The notes beneath the pieces were generated by a model. That model was not told where the DNA came from and did not search any database. It was given only the letters and a program-made list of their open reading frames with translations. The translations under genes were made by a program, and so were the position numbers. Shown one piece after another: positions 9,278 to 17,534 of a DNA stretch of 64,000 nt; the stretch's first letter is position 1; each line of letters begins with the position of its first letter. Source of the DNA: Saprospiraceae bacterium (lineage in GTDB: Bacteria; Bacteroidota; Bacteroidia; Chitinophagales; Saprospiraceae); NCBI GenBank assembly GCA_016706365.1, contig JADJJU010000024.1:1-64000 (forward strand). Direction: 5' to 3'.

Positions 9278-9556
9278 GTGTAATCTTGGGGGATTGTTAA
9301 TTCGTGGGGTAAAGTAAAGAAATAAACCACAAAGGCCACTCATTTTTTCCCAACATTTTTTAACAATAAATAAACATTGTGGGATATATTATAAAAATCC
9401 TAAATGTGTTTTAATTCATTATTAATCAAGGACTTGAGCTTTTTATGCTTTTCTTATTACAATTTTTCCATACCTTTTAATGGCTAAGAGATATAGAGAA
9501 ATATATACTCAAAATATTGACATACGAATTGAAAGAATTATTGAAAATAACCCAAA

Positions 9557-10453
9557 TCAGGTAGTAGAGACCTTCATTTTTTTCCCGGATAGGTACACAC
9601 CGCTAAAAATTAAGACTGCGGCCAGGATTTTGACAATATCTAAATGATCTTTTTCCAGTCCCAATGCAATCATTACAGCAATGAGCGGCTGCAGGTAAAT
9701 ATACACACTCACAGTACTTGCACTTACCTGTTTTAAAGCCAGCGCATTCAGGAGGTAGGCCAGAAAAGTGGTAAAAATGAGCACATAGATCAAGCTCAGC
9801 CAGGACGACATATCAAAATCACTCCACCTGACTTCCTGAATCTGAGATAAACCCAATGGTATACATACAATACTGCCGTATAAAAATACCCATTTACTAA
9901 TTGTCACAGGATGATACTTGTGTGTGAGTCTTTTTACCAGCACCAGATAAATAGCAAATGAAACAGCATTTATAAATATAAAAGCATTGCCGAGCGGCTC
10001 ATTAATAGACGTGCCCTGAACCTGTGCCTGAAGAATAAGCAGGATTGCACCGCAGCAACCCAGTAATACACCGCCGATTTTCAAATATGTGATCGCCTCT
10101 TTGAGCATTATCCAGGATACTGCAACTACCAGGATTGGCGTCGCGGTCATGATAAGTGAAGCATGGATTACGGAACCCAGGTGCAGCCCATAGAAAAATA
10201 GCGTTTGATTAATGACTACCCCGGTTAATGCACAGATGAGCAAGGTAGAATGATCCTTTCGCTCGATTTTCTCCACAATAAATATTGATATTGCCCAAAA
10301 CAAAACAACTGCTGCCAATACCCGGCACAAAATAAATGCCAAGGGCTTTATAAGACCACTATCCATCACATCTTTGGCTATTGTGTAGTTTGCCCCATAA
10401 ATAAGGGCGACGGCCAGTAGATATAAGTGGGGAACAAGCTTGTTATTGGACAT
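9557..10453 (-). CDS. EamA/DMT-family transporter
   Basis: 298-residue integral membrane protein with about ten hydrophobic helices arranged as two EamA repeats (roughly residues 8-140 and 150-290), the drug/metabolite transporter fold. The first repeat opens with LYLLAVALIYGANYTIAK, and ASLIMTATPILVVAVSW is a recognisable EamA segment. The second repeat ends in SVYIYLQPLIAVMIAL. Members export amino acids, metabolites or sugars; the substrate here cannot be inferred. Start ATG 10453; the next gene diverges. No co-transcribed gene. Confidence 0.88.
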   Translation of the reverse strand: MSNNKLVPHLYLLAVALIYGANYTIAKDVMDSGLIKPLAFILCRVLAAVVLFWAISIFIVEKIERKDHSTLLICALTGVVINQTLFFYGLHLGSVIHASLIMTATPILVVAVSWIMLKEAITYLKIGGVLLGCCGAILLILQAQVQGTSINEPLGNAFIFINAVSFAIYLVLVKRLTHKYHPVTISKWVFLYGSIVCIPLGLSQIQEVRWSDFDMSSWLSLIYVLIFTTFLAYLLNALALKQVSASTVSVYIYLQPLIAVMIALGLEKDHLDIVKILAAVLIFSGVYLSGKKMKVSTT

Positions 10454-10668
10454 TATCGATTGAGTCAGAAAAAATCAAGGGTCAAAAATAAATGAATTGG
10501 GGGAGTAATCCATTTATGCCTGTATATGTTTTGTCTTATTACTTTGTATGAAAAATACAAACCATGCCCGATAGCATTAACATTGATTAAAAAGTAACTT
10601 CTGTTTTCCTTAGGTAAATCTATGAATATTACTACTTTGGATCCTTCTTGAAAACATAATACATCTAT

Positions 10669-12627
10669 ATGTTCCGATATACATTTGCCAAACAAGCCTT
10701 CCTTTTTGCCTTAGTTCTTTTTCTCTTTTTCTCTTTTTTCACTTTCTGTAATGCTCAATCAGATGAATCATTGGACCAGCAACAAAAGCTTCCTGATGGG
10801 GTCAAACACTCTGAATATAAGATCCGTAATGCAGATGGGAAAGATTTTCAGGGTTTTCGTTTGGAGCCTCCTAATTGGTGGGTAGGCATGACAGATTCTA
10901 TTGTTGAAGTCTTGATTTATGACAAAAATATCAAAGGTTCAAGCGTTCAGATTGACTATGAAGGTGTGAAAAAGTTGACAGTTCATTCAGTTGAAAATCC
11001 AAATTATCTCTTTGTAGAAATCCAAATTGGACCAGATGCGAAAGCAGGAAATATTCCCATTCAACTGACCAAAGCAGGGAAAATCAAAACTTACAAATAT
11101 CCCCTTCTGGAAAAGGAAAAAAATGCAGGCCAAATGCAAGGGCTGACCACACAGGATGTAATCTATCTCATCATGCCGGACAGATTTGCCAATGGAGATA
11201 GTAAAAACGACAGCTATAAAGACATGCAACAAAGCGGAATTGATCGCCGCAAAATGTACTTCAGACATGGTGGAGATTTACAGGGAATTCTGGACAAACT
11301 GGACTATCTAGATACTCTGGGTATTACTGCTCTTTGGCTAAATCCCGTTCAGGAAAACAACCAACCTTATGAGTCTTATCACGGATATGCCATCACGGAC
11401 TTGTACAATATTGACAAAAGGCTGGGGAGCAATGAACTATATAAAGAATTGGTCAGACGCTGTCACGAAAAGGGCATAAAAGTGGTAATGGATATCATTC
11501 ACAACCATGTAGGAGATCAGCATTGGTTCATCAAAGACTTGCCCGACAGAAACTGGATACACCAACATGACACCTTTCTGCGCACCAATTACAGGGATCA
11601 GGTATATATGGACCCATATGTGTCCACTGCTGATGTCACCCGAATGAATAAAGGTTGGTTTGATCTTCATATGCCGGATCTGAATCAGGAACATCCCCGG
11701 CTGTCACGCTATCTCATCCAGAACAATATATGGTGGATTGCTTATGCGGATCTGGATGCATACCGAATTGATACCTATGCATATCCGGACAGGGCTTTCA
11801 TGGCAAACTGGGCGAAAAAAGTAAATGAAGCATTTCCCAAAGTGTCCTTATTTGCAGAAACCTGGGTTCATGGCAGTCCAAATCAGGCATTCTTCACACA
11901 GCAAAATAATATGAGAGGAAAGCAAAATAATAATATGCCTGCTGTAACTGATTTCCAAATGTATTATGCCATTACTGAAGCACTCAATCAGGAACAGGGA
12001 TGGACCAGCGGTGCCGCAAGGATGTATCATACCATGTCACATGACTTCTTGTACGAAGATGCTTACAGAAATGTAGTATTTCTGGACAACCACGATGTGA
12101 GCAGGGTGTATTCTGTACTTGGTGAAAATAAAGACAAACTCAGGTCTGCTCTGAGCTGGATGATGACAACCAGGGGAGTCCCGCAGCTATATTACGGTAC
12201 TGAAATTCTCCTGAAAAACCTTGCCGATCCTGATGGCAAGGTAAGACAGGATTTTCCCGGAGGTTGGCCTGCAGATGGGATCGATAAATTTCAGCGGGGA
12301 GGAAGAACAATTGAAGAGGAGGAGATTTTCAGATTCACACAGGCATTGATTAAGATGAGAAAGTCCCATTCTGCCCTGGGTAGTGGAAAACTAATGCATT
12401 ATATTCCTGAAAATGGAGTCTACATTTATATTAGATATGATGAAACTGAAAGAATAGTCATCATGATGAATACTCATGGAAAGGAACAGAATGTAAATAC
12501 TTCCCGCTTTTCAGAATGGATAAACGATAGAACTGAGTGGCAATCTTTGCCTGATTATAAGTGGGAAAATATTCCTTCCACGCTTAGTATTCCTGGATTC
12601 AGTACCAAGATGTATTTGATGAATTAG
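10669..12627 (+). CDS. Secreted GH13 alpha-amylase / cyclomaltodextrinase-like enzyme
   Basis: Hydrolyses alpha-1,4-glucans outside the cytoplasm. A signal peptide (residues 1-29, cleaved after CNA) precedes an N-terminal beta-sandwich (about 45-145) of the cyclomaltodextrinase/neopullulanase type. The GH13 barrel and a C-terminal beta domain follow. The conserved regions are intact: DIIHNH (275-280), the nucleophile Asp368 in AYRID, acid/base Glu397 in LFAETW and Asp476 in DNHDVSR. The SusA-like architecture suggests maltodextrin or cyclodextrin use, but there is no susCD pair next to it. 652 residues, start ATG 10669. Exact substrate preference is inference. Confidence 0.92.
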   Translation: MFRYTFAKQAFLFALVLFLFFSFFTFCNAQSDESLDQQQKLPDGVKHSEYKIRNADGKDFQGFRLEPPNWWVGMTDSIVEVLIYDKNIKGSSVQIDYEGVKKLTVHSVENPNYLFVEIQIGPDAKAGNIPIQLTKAGKIKTYKYPLLEKEKNAGQMQGLTTQDVIYLIMPDRFANGDSKNDSYKDMQQSGIDRRKMYFRHGGDLQGILDKLDYLDTLGITALWLNPVQENNQPYESYHGYAITDLYNIDKRLGSNELYKELVRRCHEKGIKVVMDIIHNHVGDQHWFIKDLPDRNWIHQHDTFLRTNYRDQVYMDPYVSTADVTRMNKGWFDLHMPDLNQEHPRLSRYLIQNNIWWIAYADLDAYRIDTYAYPDRAFMANWAKKVNEAFPKVSLFAETWVHGSPNQAFFTQQNNMRGKQNNNMPAVTDFQMYYAITEALNQEQGWTSGAARMYHTMSHDFLYEDAYRNVVFLDNHDVSRVYSVLGENKDKLRSALSWMMTTRGVPQLYYGTEILLKNLADPDGKVRQDFPGGWPADGIDKFQRGGRTIEEEEIFRFTQALIKMRKSHSALGSGKLMHYIPENGVYIYIRYDETERIVIMMNTHGKEQNVNTSRFSEWINDRTEWQSLPDYKWENIPSTLSIPGFSTKMYLMN

Positions 12628-12679
12628 TCCCCGGAGAATCGGCTAATCGGTTATGCGGTTAATCGAAGTGCAGGATATG

Positions 12680-12725
12680 AAACAGCCGCTTTTGGCTGTT
12701 AGCTTTTGGCTTTTGGCGAACAGCC
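12680..12725 (+). repeat. Heptad repeat array after the amylase
   Basis: AACAGCC, then CTTTTGG, CTGTTAG, CTTTTGG, CTTTTGG and a closing AACAGCC: the clearest example of the 7-base periodicity. It lies 52 bases after the amylase stop codon. Confidence 0.8.
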
Positions 12726-12729
12726 AGCA

Positions 12730-12900
12730 TGAGGGGAGAGTTGGGGGTGTGATACGTTAAGAGGTTGAGGGGTTAAGGCGTTGAGGCGGTATGAGGGTTT
12801 GAGTTGGGATTGGAGTGTGAGTTTGGTTATGGTTGAGTTGGATTGTGGATGAGTTGCTGCAGGTTTCAACCCGCAGATATTGGATTATGTTTGAGTGAGT
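12730..12900 (+). repeat. C-depleted G/T-rich degenerate repeat tract
   Basis: The plus strand is dominated by words such as GAGGTTGAGG, GTGTGAG and GGTTGAG, with very few C residues. It is similar in texture to tracts at 16150-16280, 18925-19190 and 27515-27580. It is non-coding: open frames across it give only His/Thr/Ser-rich nonsense. Confidence 0.5.
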
Positions 12901-12944
12901 GTATTTGAGTGTCGGAAACATCAAAAAGTGATACAGCTCGTTTA

Positions 12945-13190
12945 ACTCGTAGGGGCGCATGGCCGTGCGCCTGTCTCTATACAAACATGCGGCTGAACAG
13001 TCGATTTGGATAAAAGTTGCTTGTTGAGTATTTAGAACAGTCTATAGGACTCTCATGATGAAGGATTAAGCCCTGAAAGGGCGACATACCCCAGCGAGGC
13101 GGTGCAGCCCATCGCGAAAAGCCCGATCGGAGCGACAATAAAATATCAGGGCATCGCTCCTCGTTGATCGGTTTAAGCGTTTAATCATTA
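12945..13190. repeat. Palindromic intergenic repeats before ftcD
   Basis: Contains GGCGCA/GTGCGCC (around 12953-12971) and a GCCCTGAAAGGGC palindrome near 13071-13083. GC-rich CCCAGCG...CATCGC-type sequence runs through to about 13175. Palindromes of this type (GTAGGGGCGC..., CCCTGAAAGGGCGACAT) are common dispersed intergenic elements in many bacterial genomes. Confidence 0.5.
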
Positions 13191-13270
13191 GCAGCCACGT
13201 TGACAGCCGAAAAGGCTACAAGTCCGGCATTTCACCAGCGGTATCTTCCTGTATTCTCATCAAGGGGTCT

Positions 13271-13278
13271 TATATTTG
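13271..13278 (+). promoter_or_regulatory. Possible -7 box of ftcD
   Basis: TATATTTG fits the Bacteroidota -7 consensus TAnnTTTG and lies 29 bases before the ATG. I see no convincing TTTG -33 box at the expected distance. Confidence 0.4.
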
Positions 13279-13307
13279 CGGCTCTTTAAAAACCAAATGT
13301 GTAAGAA

Positions 13308-14996
13308 ATGAATACTGCTCCCATTATAGAATGTGTACCCAATTTTAGCGAAGGCGTGGATCTTGCTGTCATCAGACAAATCACAGCTGAGATAGAATCA
13401 GTAGAAGGTGTGAAGCTTTTGGATGTAGATCCCGGAAAAGCAACCAACCGGACAGTTGTCACTTTTGTTGGTCATCCGGAGCCGGTGATTGAAGCGGCTT
13501 TCCTGGCCATCAAAAAAGCGGGAGAGCTGATAGACATGAGCAAACACAAGGGAGAACATCCACGAATGGGGGCAACAGATGTATGTCCTCTTATTCCGAT
13601 AGCCAATATAAGCCTGGAAGAAACGGCAGCTTATGCCCATCAGCTGGCAGAAAGAGTGGGCCGTGAACTTCCAATTCCAATATTTATGTATGAAGCTGCT
13701 GCTACTCATCCGGAACGGAAGAACTTGGCACATGTAAGATCAGGAGAATACGAAGGGCTGGCAGAAAAACTACACAAAGCAGAGTGGAAGCCGGATTACG
13801 GCCCCGCAAAATTTAACCCAAGGACCGGCGCTACCGTTATTGGAGCACGTGATTTTTTGGTGGCATATAATGTCAATCTGAATACTACCTCTGTCAAAAG
13901 AGCCAATTCAGTTGCATTTGATGTTCGCGAGCAAGGTAGAATCCTGAGAGAAGGACACCCTTCAACAGGAAAGATTCTGATGGATGATCAGGGAGAACCA
14001 CTTCGTCAGGCAGGAATGTGCAAGTCTGTTAAAGCCATCGGATGGTTTATTGAAGAATATGGGGTAGCTCAAGTCTCAATGAATCTGACGAATATTCAGG
14101 AAACTCCATTGCATATTGCATTTGATGCCTGTTGTAAAAGCGCTGAAAGCAGAGGAATGCGCGTAACAGGTTCTGAACTTGTGGGCCTTGTTCCGTTGAG
14201 TGTCATGCTGGATGCAGGTAAATATTTTCTGCAAAAACAGGAAAGATCTACCGGTGTTTCGGATGCTGAGCTCATCAAAATTACCATCAAAACACTTGGA
14301 CTGGATGAGCTGGGAGTATTCGATCCTCAGAAAAAAATCATAGAATATTTGTTGGAAGATGCAGCTAGCAATCCTTTGGTTCGTATGGATCTTAATGCTT
14401 TTGCCGATCTGACAGCTTCCGAAAGCCCTGCCCCCGGTGGTGGATCCATTTCTGCTTATGCAGGGGCATTAGGAGCGGCATTAACCACGATGGTGGCAAA
14501 TCTATCAGCAGGTAAAAGTGGCTGGGAAGATAAATATCAATACTTCTCTGACTTTGCAGAAAAAGGACAGACATTGAAAAAGGCTCTTCTAAATCTGGTA
14601 GATGCCGACACTGCAGCTTTCAATGCAATCATGGAAGCATTCAAACTACCAAAATCCACAGAAGCCGAGACAACAGCGAGAAAATCTGCCATCAAAGAAG
14701 CGACCCGGGTAGCCATTGAAGTTCCGTATGCCGTGATGGAACAAGCAGTTCAGGTTTTTGAACTGGCAGATATCATGGTCAGGGAAGGAAATCAAAACTC
14801 ACTTTCAGATGCTGCGGTCGGAGCATTATGTGCCAAAGCAGCAGTCAAAGGAGCCTACTTAAATGTGCGTATTAACACGAAAGGTTTTGACGATCCGGAT
14901 TTTGTCAATGAAATGCTGGAAAAAGCTCAGATTATATCTGATAAAGCCGATGCGGAGGAAGAAAGGATCATACAATTTGTACAGGGGCAGCTGTGA
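13308..14996 (+). CDS. ftcD: Glutamate formimidoyltransferase / formimidotetrahydrofolate cyclodeaminase
   Basis: Bifunctional enzyme ending histidine degradation. It transfers the formimino group from formiminoglutamate to tetrahydrofolate, then cyclises and deaminates it to methenyl-THF. The formiminotransferase domain covers about residues 5-325 (start IECVPNFSEG, folate-binding HPRMGATDVCPLIP). The cyclodeaminase domain covers about 355-560, opening with the glycine-rich SPAPGGGSISAYAGALGAAL. At 562 residues it is full length for the fused form. No hutH, hutU or hutI lies beside it, so it is a lone gene here. Start ATG 13308; the upstream gap is full of repeats. Confidence 0.95.
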   Translation: MNTAPIIECVPNFSEGVDLAVIRQITAEIESVEGVKLLDVDPGKATNRTVVTFVGHPEPVIEAAFLAIKKAGELIDMSKHKGEHPRMGATDVCPLIPIANISLEETAAYAHQLAERVGRELPIPIFMYEAAATHPERKNLAHVRSGEYEGLAEKLHKAEWKPDYGPAKFNPRTGATVIGARDFLVAYNVNLNTTSVKRANSVAFDVREQGRILREGHPSTGKILMDDQGEPLRQAGMCKSVKAIGWFIEEYGVAQVSMNLTNIQETPLHIAFDACCKSAESRGMRVTGSELVGLVPLSVMLDAGKYFLQKQERSTGVSDAELIKITIKTLGLDELGVFDPQKKIIEYLLEDAASNPLVRMDLNAFADLTASESPAPGGGSISAYAGALGAALTTMVANLSAGKSGWEDKYQYFSDFAEKGQTLKKALLNLVDADTAAFNAIMEAFKLPKSTEAETTARKSAIKEATRVAIEVPYAVMEQAVQVFELADIMVREGNQNSLSDAAVGALCAKAAVKGAYLNVRINTKGFDDPDFVNEMLEKAQIISDKADAEEERIIQFVQGQL

Positions 14997-15002
14997 TTAT
15001 TT

Positions 15003-15040
15003 TGTCCACGAATTACACGAAAAAGACACGAATGAAGACA
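15003..15040 (+). repeat. CCACGAATTACACGAA-type dispersed repeat
   Basis: Short units CCACGAATT, ACACGAAA and ACACGAATG directly after ftcD. A copy in the opposite orientation lies at about 47363-47395. This motif is a familiar dispersed intergenic repeat in Bacteroidota. Confidence 0.55.
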
Positions 15041-15103
15041 AGGATTTATTTTTGTAAAACAATAGTGTATATTAGATAAGACACAATATTTGCTCTAAAC
15101 TCA

Positions 15104-15538
15104 ATGGACAAAATAACCTTAGACAAGATACTTGAAAAGCATAAAGCACAACCAGCAGGACACGGGTACATTGATATTATTTTTTTTCGTGACAACTACA
15201 AGGAGTTTGTTTCTGAACTAGTGACAAGTGGTTTTAAAATTGAGAGCGTGAGTTGGTGGGAATGGTGTAAAGACAAAAAAGAAACTGAATATGGACTTGG
15301 CGGACCCGAAAGTATTTTTTATCAAGGATGGTTCTCAGAAATTCCTGTTAATGTTGACGATTTTAAGTTTTCAGCAGAATCAAAAAAGGAAAACATTGTA
15401 CAGGAAATCCTAAATAAAATTGAAGAAAAGGAAATCTCATTTTCAAAAGAGATAGTAACATTTAAAGAAAGCAATTGGCTGACACCGGCAATTTGGTTAG
15501 ATGTTCCCGACGATTGGAGAAATAAATACAACACTTAA
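15104..15538 (+). CDS. Uncharacterised 144-residue protein
   Basis: I do not recognise the family. It is a soluble, Lys/Glu-rich protein with no signal peptide or membrane helix. Notable segments are GHGYIDIIFF (about 19-28), an aromatic block VSWWEWC (about 49-55), YGLGGPESIFYQGWFSEIP and a C-terminal WLTPAIWLDVPDDWRNKY. The aromatic-rich middle suggests a small folded binding domain; an immunity-type protein is possible but unsupported. It is more AT-rich than the neighbouring ftcD, is isolated between dispersed repeats and convergent with the next gene. These are mild hints of acquired DNA. Start ATG 15104. Confidence 0.7.
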   Translation: MDKITLDKILEKHKAQPAGHGYIDIIFFRDNYKEFVSELVTSGFKIESVSWWEWCKDKKETEYGLGGPESIFYQGWFSEIPVNVDDFKFSAESKKENIVQEILNKIEEKEISFSKEIVTFKESNWLTPAIWLDVPDDWRNKYNT

Positions 15539-15590
15539 GTCAAGTTTTGTTTTTGGCAAGCTGAAGAATAACTTGGATCTTAGAAACCAA

Positions 15591-16064
15591 TTACGTCAAC
15601 ACATCCGCCACAGTCTTTAATCCCAAAAACATAGGCTCCCTGCCCACTTTGGTGACGATAGGCTCATCTTCCTCGTCCTCTACAAGGGAATCTTCTATGA
15701 ATGCAAGAACATCCTCCTGCTCAGTATCATCAAAGAAACCGGAAATGCGATCTCGAAAGGTAGTTGCTTTCACATCTTCCATGATTTGCCAGTTGAGTTC
15801 TTCGGCATCGCGAAGCGATTCTCCGTCTACTTCCGGAAGCGAACCATTTTTTCTTTTGGAAGCTTCATAAATCACCATTGCCAGAAAGAAAAGCAAGTCT
15901 TTTTCTTCATCTGTGAGCAATTCAAAGGATTCTCCCAGCAGCCAGGCGGCAATATGTGGTTGTTGATTGGTAAACGAACGAAGCCATTTTTCCTGCAGGC
16001 TTTCTTTAGTGCTCATTTCCTCGAATACCTTATCGATATCATCCTCTGAAATAAATTGTCCCAT
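15591..16064 (-). CDS. Uncharacterised acidic 157-residue protein
   Basis: No family recognised. It is strongly acidic, with a helical N-terminal half (DIDKVFEEMSTKESLQEKWLRSF) and a possible hydrophobic helix LLFFLAMVIYEASK (about residues 58-71). A very acidic stretch DDTEQEDVLAFIEDSLVEDEEDE leads to the C-terminal FLGLKTVADVLT. The composition and helix content suggest a cytoplasmic adaptor-like protein, which is a guess. Start ATG 16064. It stands alone, convergent with the gene at 15104 and separated from the next minus-strand gene by 339 bases of repeat. Confidence 0.7.
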   Translation of the reverse strand: MGQFISEDDIDKVFEEMSTKESLQEKWLRSFTNQQPHIAAWLLGESFELLTDEEKDLLFFLAMVIYEASKRKNGSLPEVDGESLRDAEELNWQIMEDVKATTFRDRISGFFDDTEQEDVLAFIEDSLVEDEEDEPIVTKVGREPMFLGLKTVADVLT

Positions 16065-16139
16065 GAATGGAGTGCTTTAATTGAACTGCAAAGCTAAAGG
16101 AAAATCCTTACTATGAACTGCTTCATTACCCTGTATTCT

Positions 16140-16290
16140 TCTTTTGCCAAATGGAGGAAGATTGATTGGATTGTGGTGTTGAGTGCGAGTAAATTGTGAA
16201 AAGTCTGGGAAGATTGAAAAGATTGTCGTGTAGCGTGCGAGTTATTTGTGGAGCGTTTGAGAAGATTGAGAACAGGGGCGGGATACTTCC
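16140..16290 (+). repeat. GAAGATTGA-type C-depleted tract
   Basis: Repeated words GAGGAAGATTGATTGG, GGGAAGATTGAAAAGATTG and GAGAAGATTGAG in G/T-rich sequence. It is the same family as 18925-19190. No gene lies in the 16065-16403 gap. Confidence 0.5.
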
Positions 16291-16403
16291 TTCTACCTAG
16301 CCTAAACTTATCATCTCCTCAACTTCTAAACCGGCTGCTCTTGGGCTGTTCCAAATCAAAAAACTGAAACCTGACAGCTGAAACCTGAAATCTTTTCATA
16401 CGA

Positions 16404-17420
16404 TCAAACCCCCTCAAAATACCCCTTCTTCTCATCCGGTCTGATCAGAAAATATCCATCATTTCCTTTTGACTGATATAGAGGCATCAATACCATGAGC
16501 TCATCCGGAGCAAAGATTGGACCATTGATATCAGATGCCAAAATCTCGCCTCTTGTGACTTTTTGAAAATTATGAAATCCCGGTTTCATGACAAACTCAT
16601 CTTCAGGAAGGATAGAATGCTTTTCTTCCAAAGTGCTAAAGCGGGGTAAACCTGAAGAGTGTTTTTTCAGAATAGTGTCATGCCGGCTTTCCACATCGTG
16701 ATCTTCTACACAACCCACAGATCGAAGAAGATTAATAATTGCTGCAATAGCTACATAAACAGAAGCCGGGTCTTCATGCTGACCACTTTCAAAACTCACG
16801 GCATCCATATTTTTTTCTGTAAAGTATGTTGAGAAATATTGCAGGCAGGTATTGTTCAAATGTGTCAGAAGCCCATCGACGACAGGTGCACCTAATCCCA
16901 GTGCCAGGTCTCTGCTGCTATCTTTTTCTGACGGAACAGCAAATATTCCGCCCTCCGCAGAAGTGGTATGCAAATCCAGCAGGACTATTTGATTGCCTGA
17001 ATATGCCTTGATTTCCAGCTCAATGAGTTCACTTAGCTCCATTAACTCGTAATCCTCTGCACAGGTGGGAAGTATTTTTTCCGATCTTAATTTTTCCAAA
17101 TGCTCATAATTCCAAAGCCGGTTAAGATCCCTGTCAATGAATCGCATTCCTTCTCTGGCCGCATGAAGGTTTCCGCTGAATGCAACAAGACGGCCTTTGA
17201 ACAGAAAATCAGGTTTTGTAACATGCTCTACCTGCAACATTTTAAGCACCAAATCAATTGCTTTTATTCCGGCCAATTCATTGCCATGCATAGCTCCTAT
17301 CAGAATAACTAAAGGTCCAGGAAGACCTTCATCATAATTGCCTAGATGTCGCTGAAGCGAAGCTGCATTTACAGACATTGTGAGCGTTTTGGGATAGAAA
17401 AAAAGGGGTTCAGAACTCAT
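16404..17420 (-). CDS. Succinylglutamate desuccinylase/aspartoacylase-family zinc hydrolase
   Basis: M14-like AstE/AspA metallo-amidohydrolase. The zinc-site motifs are in order: GAMHGNE (His and Glu ligands), the substrate-side DRDLNRLW, and the downstream LDLHTTS His ligand. These hydrolyse N-acyl amino acids (N-succinylglutamate, N-acetylaspartate); the substrate here is unknown. The preferred start MSSEPLFFYP at 17420 gives 338 residues; the frame stays open to 17453. No other arginine-succinyltransferase genes are nearby, so a role in AST arginine breakdown is not supported. Monocistronic, with repeats downstream. Confidence 0.85.
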   Translation of the reverse strand: MSSEPLFFYPKTLTMSVNAASLQRHLGNYDEGLPGPLVILIGAMHGNELAGIKAIDLVLKMLQVEHVTKPDFLFKGRLVAFSGNLHAAREGMRFIDRDLNRLWNYEHLEKLRSEKILPTCAEDYELMELSELIELEIKAYSGNQIVLLDLHTTSAEGGIFAVPSEKDSSRDLALGLGAPVVDGLLTHLNNTCLQYFSTYFTEKNMDAVSFESGQHEDPASVYVAIAAIINLLRSVGCVEDHDVESRHDTILKKHSSGLPRFSTLEEKHSILPEDEFVMKPGFHNFQKVTRGEILASDINGPIFAPDELMVLMPLYQSKGNDGYFLIRPDEKKGYFEGV

Positions 17421-17534
17421 TCTGGTTTTGTAATGATAGGAATAATTAATCAAAAATTAAAAACGCCTTAGCGTTAGATTTTTATTTGATACAGAAAAAC
17501 AAAAACCATCGTTATTTCTCAATATATTTCTGAC

